From CAYXXN01 sp964469055 (lineage in GTDB: Bacteria > Acidobacteriota > Thermoanaerobaculia > Multivoradales > JAHEKO01): a stretch of 19,450 bases of DNA. Below, piece by piece: positions 8,330 to 14,095 of this stretch; positions within the stretch are counted from its first letter, which is position 1, and each line of letters starts with the position of its first letter. The translations under genes and the position numbers were made by a program. The stretch covers positions 1 through 19,450 of the forward strand of contig CAYXXN010000039.1 of assembly GCA_964469055.1 (NCBI GenBank), in the 5' to 3' direction. A model generated the notes under the pieces. It saw only the letters and a list, made by a program, of their open reading frames with translations, ran no database searches and was not told where the DNA came from.

Positions 8330-10114
8330 ATGCCGTCGCCCCATGGGCCAGCCACTTCGACGAGCGAGCTCGCGTCGGCGGGACGCGAGACCCGCATTCT
8401 CCTGGTGGGCGGCCACGACGGGGCGAGTGCCGCCGAACGCCTGAGAGCGCCGCAGGTGGTCGTCAACGAGGCCGAGGCCTCCGCTCTCGACGGCGTCCTG
8501 GCGGATCTGGGCGCCGAGGTTCCCGACCTGCTGGTGCTCGCCGGGCCGCCGCCGTTGGCCGAGCGTCTGACGCTCTGCCGCCAAGTGCGCGCCCGCTTCC
8601 GCGACGATGAGCTCCCCATTCTCCTGCTGCTCCACGACGGCGAGGAGCGTTCCCTGGACGTGGCCCTGCGCGCCGGTGCGACGGACGTGTTGCTGGCAAC
8701 CGAGATGGGAGCCTTGGAGCCGCGGGCCCTCGGTCTGGCCCGGGGCAAGCGGCTGGGCGAGCAGCTCCTGCGCACCCAGCAGCACCTGCGCAGTGTCGTC
8801 TTCTTCGACAGTCTCACCCACCTGCCCAATCGGGCCCATTTTCGCGATCTGCTGGCGGCCCAGATCCAGCGTCGGGCGGGCGCCCTCGTCGCGCTGCTGA
8901 TGATCGGCCTCGATCGCTTCCAGCAGATCAACGAAAGCCTCGGCCATCAGGTCGGCGATCAGCTGTTGGTCGAGGTGGCCGAGCGGCTCCAGGCCTGCGC
9001 CGGAATCGCGGCAGGCTCGACGCCCGACGGCGCCCCTCGGGCCCTAGCCCGCCGGGGTGGAGACGAGTTCGCCCTGATGGTGGCCGACCTCGAGCGCGTG
9101 GGCAACATCGCGTCGCTCGCCCGCGAGCTGCTGCGCTCCTTCGAGGAGCCGCTGACCGTCCACGAGCGCGAGATCTTCCTGACGGCGAGCCTCGGCGTGG
9201 CGGTGGCCCCGGTCGACGGCGCCGATCCCGACACCCTGCTGCAGAACGCCGAAACGGCGATGTACGCGGCCAAGCAAGCCGGCCACGACACCTTCCGCTT
9301 CTACGCCGACCCGATGAACCGCGCCGTGGCCCGGCGTTTCGACCTCGGCAACCAGTTGCGCCGCGCCCTCGACCGTGACGAGCTCACCCTGCTGTTCCAG
9401 CCGATCGTCGACACCAAGCTGCAAACCTTGACGGGGCTCGAGGCGTTGCTGCGCTGGCAGCCGCAGGACACGGACCTGGTCACCCCGACCGAGTTCATCC
9501 CCATGGCCGAGGAGATCGGCGTCATCGTCCCGATCGGCGACTGGGTGCTGCGGCGAGCCTGCGAGGAGGGGCGCCGCTGGAACGAGCTGGCCCGGGTGCC
9601 GGTGCGCGTCGCGGTCAACGTCGCCGGGCGGCAGCTCTTGAGCCGCGGCTTCGCCACGCGGTTGGCCCGCATCCTGGAGGAGACCGGCCTCGATCCGCGC
9701 CTGCTCGAGCTCGAGATCACCGAGAACAGCGTCGTGCAGAACGAGCGCGACACCCTGTCCGTCCTCCACCAGCTCAAGGTCCAGGGAATCCGCCTGTCGG
9801 TCGACGATTTCGGCACGGGCCATTCGGTGCTGTCCTACCTGAAGAAGTTCCCCTTGAACACACTCAAGATCGACCAGTCCTTCACGCGCGGCATCACCAC
9901 CAACGCCGACGACGCCGCCATCGTCAACGCGACCATCAAACTCGCTCACGGTCTCAACATGAAGGTGGTGGCCGAGGGGGTGGAGACCGAAGACCAGCTG
10001 CAGATGCTGGCGCAGAGCCAGTGCGACGAGGTCCAGGGCTTCCTGCTCGGCTTGCCGCAGCCGGCTGCGGAAGTGGAGCGCCTGCTCGACAGCGAATTCC
10101 TGCGCGCCCGCTGA
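8330..10114 (+). CDS. GGDEF-EAL bifunctional c-di-GMP enzyme with N-terminal pseudo-receiver
   Basis: This 594-residue cytoplasmic protein starts at the ATG at 8330, preceded by GGAG six bases upstream. Residues about 20-140 look like a response-regulator receiver (TRILLVGG..., VPDLLVLAGPPP, DVALRAGATDVL). Ala71 sits where the phospho-accepting Asp is expected and the acidic pair near the N-terminus is missing, so phosphorylation is unlikely. The diguanylate cyclase domain keeps GGDEF (243-247) but lacks an RxxD inhibitory site. The EAL phosphodiesterase domain keeps EALLRW (371-376), the ITEN metal site, DDFGTG (492-497) and VAEGVE, so it is predicted active. Which activity dominates cannot be told from sequence; both may be active. 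It sits in an operon with the periplasmic sensor cyclase (14-base gap), suggesting opposing or coupled control of one c-di-GMP pool. Confidence 0.93.
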   Translation: MPSPHGPATSTSELASAGRETRILLVGGHDGASAAERLRAPQVVVNEAEASALDGVLADLGAEVPDLLVLAGPPPLAERLTLCRQVRARFRDDELPILLLLHDGEERSLDVALRAGATDVLLATEMGALEPRALGLARGKRLGEQLLRTQQHLRSVVFFDSLTHLPNRAHFRDLLAAQIQRRAGALVALLMIGLDRFQQINESLGHQVGDQLLVEVAERLQACAGIAAGSTPDGAPRALARRGGDEFALMVADLERVGNIASLARELLRSFEEPLTVHEREIFLTASLGVAVAPVDGADPDTLLQNAETAMYAAKQAGHDTFRFYADPMNRAVARRFDLGNQLRRALDRDELTLLFQPIVDTKLQTLTGLEALLRWQPQDTDLVTPTEFIPMAEEIGVIVPIGDWVLRRACEEGRRWNELARVPVRVAVNVAGRQLLSRGFATRLARILEETGLDPRLLELEITENSVVQNERDTLSVLHQLKVQGIRLSVDDFGTGHSVLSYLKKFPLNTLKIDQSFTRGITTNADDAAIVNATIKLAHGLNMKVVAEGVETEDQLQMLAQSQCDEVQGFLLGLPQPAAEVERLLDSEFLRAR

Positions 10115-10129
10115 TTCGCTCTCCCTCGG

Positions 10130-10143
10130 TATACTGACGCGTC
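10130..10143 (+). promoter_or_regulatory. Extended-distance-free -10 element directly before the S26-like gene
   Basis: TATACT (10130-10135) is followed by only eight bases before the GTG start at 10144. A transcription start 7-9 bases after the hexamer would fall at the start codon, giving a leaderless mRNA. There is no Shine-Dalgarno in between. It lies in the 29-base gap after the GGDEF-EAL stop, so it would mark the start of a new transcription unit. Confidence 0.45.
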
Positions 10144-10542
10144 GTGTCGGCTCCCGACTCCACGATGCTCGCCGGCCTGCGAGAACTCGCGGCCGAGTTC
10201 CCGCTGCCCTTGACGGTGCGCGGCGTCTGCATGGGTCCCCGCCTGGTGGACGGCACCGACATCAGGGTCGCCCCGCGGCGTCGCTACTGGCCCGGCGACG
10301 TCGTCGCCTTTCGCAGCGCCGAGGGTCCCCTGCTCGTCCACCGGGCGCTGGGGCCGTGGCGGCGCGCCGGGCGATGGCACCTGCTGGCGCAGGGCGACGC
10401 CTTGTCGCGACCCGACGCGCCCGTCCCTCTCGACCATCTGCTCGGGCGGGTGTGTGACGCGCCGCGGCTGACGGGGTGGCGCGATCGCCTGCGCGCCGTG
10501 GCCCGCTGGGCTCGCCATCTCGCCCGCCGCGTCGCCCGATGA
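10144..10542 (+). CDS. S24/S26 (signal-peptidase-like) protein with predicted Cys/His dyad
   Basis: This 132-residue protein with a GTG start matches the core of S26 signal-peptidase-like proteins. VRGVCMGPRLVDGTDIRV aligns with the family's G-x-S-M-x-P-x-L-x-x-G-D box, and YWPGDVVAF is followed by LLVHRALG and LAQGDALSRPD. In archaeal/eukaryotic-type (S26B) enzymes the catalytic pair is Ser plus the His of an HR motif, with downstream Asp residues. Here His66, Asp85 and Asp91 are present but Ser is replaced by Cys29. It may be a cysteine-type protease or a non-catalytic homologue. No clear transmembrane helix is visible; the C-terminus is Arg-rich. Its stop overlaps the start of the HprK-like gene (ATGA), so the genes are translationally coupled. 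In this context it may remove the leader of the peptide at 11731-11898, an inference. Confidence 0.75.
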   Translation: MSAPDSTMLAGLRELAAEFPLPLTVRGVCMGPRLVDGTDIRVAPRRRYWPGDVVAFRSAEGPLLVHRALGPWRRAGRWHLLAQGDALSRPDAPVPLDHLLGRVCDAPRLTGWRDRLRAVARWARHLARRVAR

Positions 10543-11462
10543 GCTTCGGCGAGCGCTATCTCACGCTGCCCGACCTCTTCCCGGCGCGGCACGGCGGCGA
10601 GCCCTGGGGGAGCGCGGATGTGGCCCTCGGGCTCCCGGGCGGCCCCTATCGCTGGCGGCACCTGGCCGCCGGGCAAGCCGCCGATCTGGCTGGCCGCTTC
10701 GTCGACTTCGCTCTCGCGCCGGTGCCGGCACTCGGGGCCGGAGTCGAGATCCAGGTCTTCCGCGCCGCCGCCACCGACTTCCGCGACATCGAGCTCGAGG
10801 GCTGGCGCCACGACTTCGACCTCGACTACGGGCCGTCTTGGGTGCGGGTGGCCGGACGCCTCTTCATGGCGCGGCTCGACCTCGAACCCCACCCGCGGGC
10901 CGCCCTGTGGACCTCGATCGAAGGCGGGGTCCGCTGGTGCGAGCTCGCCGAGAACCTGCTGCGCCTGCTGGTCGCCTATCGACTGCTGGCCAGCGGCGGC
11001 GTCGTGCTCCACAGCGCTGGCGTCGTCGACGAGGCGGGCGCGTGGATCTTCTTCGGCCACTCCGGCGCCGGCAAGACGACGATCTCGCGCCTCAGCCGCG
11101 AGCGCGGCCGCCGGATCCTCTCCGACGACCTCAATGCCCTGACTCGGGACGGCGAGCGGGTGCTGGTGAGCCGGATGCCGTTCGCCGGGGACCTGGGCAC
11201 GGAGCCCGGCGGGACGGAGGCGCAGCCGCTGCGCGCCCTGTGCCGCCTGGAGCAGGCCCGGACCAACGCCGTCCGGCCGCTGCCCGCCGGCGAAGCGGTG
11301 GCGGCCCTCCTCGCCTGCGCGCCGTTTGTCAACCACGACCCACATCGGGTGGAGCACCTGACGGCCGCGCTCGCCGAGCTGGTGGCGATCGTTCCGACCC
11401 AGGTGCTCGCGTTCTCGCTCGACGCCGACTTCTGGCCGTGCCTGGAGGGAGCCACGCCGTGA
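10539..11462 (+). CDS. HPr kinase-like (HprK-related) protein
   Basis: This 307-residue protein is related to the C-terminal catalytic domain of HPr(Ser) kinase/phosphorylase. It has the P-loop FFGHSGAGKTT (GHSGAGKTT at 173-181, Lys179) followed by RILSDDLNAL, where the Asp pair matches the metal-binding DD of HprK-like enzymes, and a basic motif near RTNAVRPL. The upstream HPr-recognition architecture of true HprK is not evident and no HPr gene is nearby. Such kinases recur beside PqqD-like proteins (the HPr-rel-A type system), and HprK homologues phosphorylate the C-terminal Ser of some lasso peptides. The start ATG overlaps the S26-like stop, and its stop overlaps the PqqD start (GTGA). 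A role as a tailoring kinase acting on the peptide encoded at 11731-11898 is plausible but inferred. Confidence 0.82.
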   Translation: MSFGERYLTLPDLFPARHGGEPWGSADVALGLPGGPYRWRHLAAGQAADLAGRFVDFALAPVPALGAGVEIQVFRAAATDFRDIELEGWRHDFDLDYGPSWVRVAGRLFMARLDLEPHPRAALWTSIEGGVRWCELAENLLRLLVAYRLLASGGVVLHSAGVVDEAGAWIFFGHSGAGKTTISRLSRERGRRILSDDLNALTRDGERVLVSRMPFAGDLGTEPGGTEAQPLRALCRLEQARTNAVRPLPAGEAVAALLACAPFVNHDPHRVEHLTAALAELVAIVPTQVLAFSLDADFWPCLEGATP

Positions 11463-11734
11463 TCGAACCCGACACCGTGCTGCGGCGCGCCGACGACCTC
11501 CGTTACCGGCTGGTCCGGGACGAAGGCGTGGTGGTCCGTCAGCGCACCGCCGAGGCGCTGGTGGTGAGCGAGGTCGGCGCGCGCTTGCTCGATCTCATCG
11601 ACGGGCGCCGCTCGGTAGGCGAGATCCTGCGGCTGCTCGAGACGGAGTACGAGGTGGCGCCTGCGACCCTGGAGCGGGACGCGACCCGCTACCTCGACGA
11701 GATTCTGGCGATCGGGTTGGTCGAGCCGGCCTAG
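11459..11734 (+). CDS. PqqD-like RiPP recognition/chaperone protein
   Basis: This 91-residue protein has the PqqD fold pattern: a short beta-hairpin (LRYRLVRDEGVVVRQ), LVVSEVGARLLDLIDGRRSVGEIL, and a C-terminal winged-helix-like part ending YLDEILAIGLVEP. PqqD-type domains bind leader peptides and deliver them to modifying enzymes such as radical SAM proteins. The GTG start at 11459 overlaps the kinase stop by four bases (GTGA). The stop codon TAG shares the palindrome CTAG (11731-11734) with the stop of the convergent precursor gene. Being separate from the radical SAM protein, it is presumably the leader-binding module of this system. Confidence 0.88.
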   Translation: MIEPDTVLRRADDLRYRLVRDEGVVVRQRTAEALVVSEVGARLLDLIDGRRSVGEILRLLETEYEVAPATLERDATRYLDEILAIGLVEPA

Positions 11735-11898
11735 GAAGTGATCTGGCCGTTCGGGCAGCTGATCACGTCGATCTTCGAGGGCGGCGAGCAGACGACGGCC
11801 AGTGCCTCCAGCCGCTCGCGCGACAGGATCTCCGGCTTGCGGTAGGGCTTGCGGTCCGCCCCCGCCGGCTCGCCCTGCGTCGCATGGATCTCGTTCAT
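11731..11898 (-). CDS. Candidate RiPP precursor peptide (55 aa)
   Basis: This 55-residue peptide is too short for typical gene calling. I chose the ATG at 11898 because GGGGAG lies about nine bases upstream; a TTG at 11931 would add 11 residues without such a site. The leader half is hydrophilic and contains KPYRKPEI (17-24), resembling the K-x-Y-x-K-P-E motif of many PqqD-recognised precursors. An amphipathic stretch (LSRERLEALAVV) follows, then a compact Cys-containing tail: CSPPSKIDVISCPNGQITS (37-55), with Cys37, Cys48 and a terminal Thr-Ser. It lies 57 bases downstream of the radical SAM gene on the same strand and converges on the PqqD operon. Thioether formation at the cysteines and phosphorylation at Ser55 are hypotheses from context. 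Confidence 0.78.
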   Translation of the reverse strand: MNEIHATQGEPAGADRKPYRKPEILSRERLEALAVVCSPPSKIDVISCPNGQITS

Positions 11899-11943
11899 GG
11901 CTTGGCTCTCCCCGCCGAGAATCGATTGCAAGGACTACGGCGG

Positions 11944-11949
11944 ATCATA
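11944..11949 (-). promoter_or_regulatory. Candidate -10 element for the precursor gene
   Basis: TATGAT on the minus strand (5/6 match to TATAAT) lies between the radical SAM stop and the precursor start. A start about seven bases on would give a leader of about 40 bases carrying the GGGGAG ribosome-binding site. No good -35 box is visible. It would allow the precursor to be made in excess of its modifying enzyme. Confidence 0.35.
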
Positions 11950-11955
11950 GCGCAC

Positions 11956-11973
11956 CTACCGCAGGATCGGTAG
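11956..11973 (-). other. Stem-loop at the end of the radical SAM gene
   Basis: A perfect six-base inverted repeat, CTACCG and CGGTAG around a six-base loop, ends exactly on the TAG stop of the radical SAM gene. In the transcript it lies between that gene and the precursor. It could protect the downstream peptide message, weaken readthrough or be chance; no U-tract follows. Confidence 0.35.
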
Positions 11974-13059
11974 AACGGCTCGCTCGGGCTCCGCCACGAC
12001 TTCCCGGCGCAGAGCCAGCTTGGTCGCCGCGGCGGGATAGATGCCGGTGGGGTCGCCGGTGGCGGCGGCGGCGTTGCCCGGACAGAACCCCATGAGGCCG
12101 GCCGTGGGGCCGAGGCCCTCGATCATGGTGCGCACCCGCACGTTGTCCTCGCGCACGGCGGCGAGCTCGGCCGAGCTCGTCCAGATCTCGCGCAACGAAC
12201 GCTCGTGGAGATTGCCGACCGGCCGGCGCCACTGCACGCACGGATAGACCGTGCCGTAGGGATCGACGGCGATGGTCGCGGCGCCGGCGCCGCAATGCTT
12301 CTCGCCGGCTGCAGCGGCGGGCAGGAGAGCGTCTCCCTCGCGGCCGACGGCGAGGTCCGCCGGCGTCTCCCCACCGGCACCGAGCGCCGCTCGTCGCGCC
12401 TCGGACTGCAGCCGAAAAAGGCGCAGGACAGCCTCGCGAGACGGGCGGATCGAGAGCGGCTCCGCGTCGCCGTTGTCGCGCGCCGAGACCTCCGGGTCGA
12501 CCTGCAGAGGCACGCCGAGGTCACGGGCGAGCTGCAGCATCCCCTCGAGCTCTCCCTCGTTCCAGGCGGTGAGCGTCGAGTTGATCTGCAGGCGCACTCC
12601 GAGGTCCTGGAGCCCGCGGAGATTCTCGAGCAGGCGCTCGAAGCTGCCGGGGACCCGGGTCTGACGATCGTGGGTGGCAGGCGTGGCGCCATGCAGGCTC
12701 ACCTCGACGATCCACGGGTCGACCTCCTCCCGCAGCCGCCGGGCGACGGCGCCGCGCAGGGCGTGGCCGTTCGACTTCACACGGATCAGGAAGCCCAGCT
12801 CCCGCCCCTTGGCGCCCAGCGTGAAGAAGTCCGGGTGGGCCAGGGGCTCGCCGCCCGAGAGGATCAGGTTCAGGGTCCCCAGCTCGCGCAGGTCCTCGAA
12901 GAGTCGGAAGTACTGCTCGCGGTCGAGGGGTCTCCCGCGCAGCCCGAGGTCGTTGTAACAGAAGAAGCAGTCCCAGTTGCAGCGATAGGTGAGCTCGACG
13001 AGGGCCGAGAACAAGTGGTTCTCGCGCCAGGTGCGGCGCACGACGTCGGCGAAGCTCAT
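11956..13059 (-). CDS. Radical SAM peptide-modifying enzyme with short SPASM/Twitch-like C-terminus
   Basis: This 367-residue protein has the radical SAM cluster motif CNWDCFFC (Cys27, Cys31, Cys34), the SAM-binding SGGEP (68-72) and the expected TIM-barrel strands (IVEVSLHGA, RLQINSTLT). Its C-terminal region carries CGAGAATIAVDPYGTVYPC (Cys256, Cys274) and FCPG (Cys326). This is a reduced SPASM or Twitch-type auxiliary Fe-S site, since full SPASM domains have about seven cysteines and only six occur in the whole protein. Such enzymes install thioether or C-C crosslinks in peptides. It precedes the precursor gene by 57 bases on the same strand and faces the PqqD/kinase operon. The ATG at 13059 lacks a Shine-Dalgarno but has a TATACT 12 bases upstream. 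No PqqD domain is fused to it; the separate PqqD protein would supply leader binding. Confidence 0.92.
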   Translation of the reverse strand: MSFADVVRRTWRENHLFSALVELTYRCNWDCFFCYNDLGLRGRPLDREQYFRLFEDLRELGTLNLILSGGEPLAHPDFFTLGAKGRELGFLIRVKSNGHALRGAVARRLREEVDPWIVEVSLHGATPATHDRQTRVPGSFERLLENLRGLQDLGVRLQINSTLTAWNEGELEGMLQLARDLGVPLQVDPEVSARDNGDAEPLSIRPSREAVLRLFRLQSEARRAALGAGGETPADLAVGREGDALLPAAAAGEKHCGAGAATIAVDPYGTVYPCVQWRRPVGNLHERSLREIWTSSAELAAVREDNVRVRTMIEGLGPTAGLMGFCPGNAAAATGDPTGIYPAAATKLALRREVVAEPERAVLPILR

Positions 13060-13071
13060 TGTGGGGCGGGG

Positions 13072-13077
13072 AGTATA
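13072..13077 (-). promoter_or_regulatory. -10 element of the radical SAM gene
   Basis: TATACT on the minus strand lies 12 bases before the ATG of the radical SAM gene, with TG two bases further upstream. The intervening bases are C-rich with no ribosome-binding site, so the transcript probably starts within a few bases of the start codon. The hexamer is identical to that before the S26-like gene at 10130, which may mean both arms of the peptide system share a promoter type. Confidence 0.45.
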
Positions 13078-13119
13078 ACAGCCGCCTCCCGTGGGAACCC
13101 CCGCCCCGCTCGCGCGTTC

Positions 13120-13125
13120 TATAAG
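13120..13125 (+). promoter_or_regulatory. Candidate -10 element of the ECF sigma operon
   Basis: TATAAG lies 11 bases before the GTG start of the sigma factor gene, within the 77-base divergent gap shared with the radical SAM gene. GAGGAG (13128-13133) follows, only three bases from the GTG, which is closer than ideal. If transcription starts 7 bases after the hexamer the GAGGAG would be largely excluded, so either a leaderless start or a different upstream promoter is used. Confidence 0.35.
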
Positions 13126-13136
13126 TCGAGGAGTGC

Positions 13137-13712
13137 GTGCTGGCCCTGGCCGAGCCTTCCGATGCCGAGCTGTTCGCCCGCAGTCGGGAGGGCGATCGCG
13201 CCGCCCTCGCTCGGCTCGTCGACCGCCACAAGGACGGGCTGGTGAACTACCTGGCCCGGCTGGCGGGCTCGCGGGACGGGGCCGAGGACCTGGCGCAGGA
13301 GACCTTCCTGCGCCTCCTCGAGCGCAGCGGTCGCTACCGCGAGCGCGGCCAGCTCAGGGCCTACCTCTATCGCATCGCCACCAACCTGCACCGCAGCCGG
13401 GACCGGCGGCAGCGGCGCTGGGGACTACTCCAGCCCCAACTCGCCCCGGCCGACGGGCACGTGGCTCTGGCCGAGCAGGATGTCCGGCTGCTGCGCCGCG
13501 AGGGCGCGCAGCGCCTCGCCGAGGCCCTACGGGAGCTGCCGCTGCGCTACCGCGTGCCGGTCGTGCTGCGCGACGTCGAGGATTGGTCCTACCGCGAGAT
13601 CGCCCAGCTCCTGGGGTGCCGCGAGGGCACCGTCAAGTCCAGGATCCACCGCGGCCGCCGGCTGCTCCGCGAGCGTCTAGCGCCCATCTCCCAGGGAACG
13701 AGGACATCATGA
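13137..13712 (+). CDS. ECF-type RNA polymerase sigma factor
   Basis: This 191-residue protein has the two ECF domains. Sigma region 2 covers about residues 10-85 (ARSREGDRAALARLVDRHKD..., AEDLAQETFLRLLE, LRAYLYRIATNLHRSRDRR). Sigma region 4 covers about 120-180 (LRELPLRYRVPVVLRDVEDWSYREIAQLLGC..., VKSRIHRGRRLL, with the recognition helix around EGTVKSRIHRGR). It directs RNA polymerase to a dedicated promoter set, probably including its own operon. The GTG start follows GAGGAG closely; there is no better start. The stop overlaps the start of the next gene (ATGA), which is where an anti-sigma factor is normally found. Exact ECF subgroup and signal are not evident. Confidence 0.92.
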   Translation: MLALAEPSDAELFARSREGDRAALARLVDRHKDGLVNYLARLAGSRDGAEDLAQETFLRLLERSGRYRERGQLRAYLYRIATNLHRSRDRRQRRWGLLQPQLAPADGHVALAEQDVRLLRREGAQRLAEALRELPLRYRVPVVLRDVEDWSYREIAQLLGCREGTVKSRIHRGRRLLRERLAPISQGTRTS

Positions 13713-14095
13713 GCGAGCACGATCCGTTGCGCGACGCCCTGCGCGAGCTACCCCGCGAGCGGGCCTCCCCCTCCTTCACCGCTCGAGTCCTCGAACGAGC
13801 CGACGGGCGTCCCGAGCCGCGGCTTGCCCCTCGTCGGTGGCGCTGGGCGGCGACAGCGGCGCTGGCCGTCCTGGCGGTGACGGTCTGGCAGCTCGCCGCC
13901 ACCCGTCACGAGCGGGCGCGCGAGCGGCAGGCCCAGCTCCTTCTGGCCGAGCGCCACCAGCTCGAAGGCGAGCTCGCCCGACTGCGCAGCCTGGCGCAAG
14001 CCCAGCCGGCGCTCCACGTCGCGGACGGCCCCGACTTCGAAGTCGTCGTCGGACTGGCCCCTTGGCTCGCCGCGCGGCAGGGGATCGAGCGGTGA
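13709..14095 (+). CDS. Short single-pass membrane protein, candidate anti-sigma factor
   Basis: This 128-residue protein has a charged N-terminal cytoplasmic part of about 45 residues (including SPSFTARVLERA), one transmembrane helix (about 46-64, WAATAALAVLAVTVWQLAA) and a periplasmic part with an Arg/Glu/Leu-rich coiled coil, then a short globular tail. Position and topology fit an anti-sigma factor for the upstream ECF gene. The cytoplasmic part is shorter than usual, contains no Cys, and lacks the zinc-binding H-x3-C-x2-C motif. The PSFTARVLERA segment resembles the N-terminal helix of several membrane anti-sigma factors, which is only weak support. It starts in a four-base overlap with the sigma gene and ends in a four-base overlap with the PDZ gene. 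Confidence 0.65.
   Translation: MSEHDPLRDALRELPRERASPSFTARVLERADGRPEPRLAPRRWRWAATAALAVLAVTVWQLAATRHERARERQAQLLLAERHQLEGELARLRSLAQAQPALHVADGPDFEVVVGLAPWLAARQGIER

Noticed and set aside
11899..11931. TTG start at 11931 adding 11 residues to the precursor peptide
   Set aside because: The ATG at 11898 has GGGGAG at suitable spacing; the TTG does not, and the added residues would cover that site.
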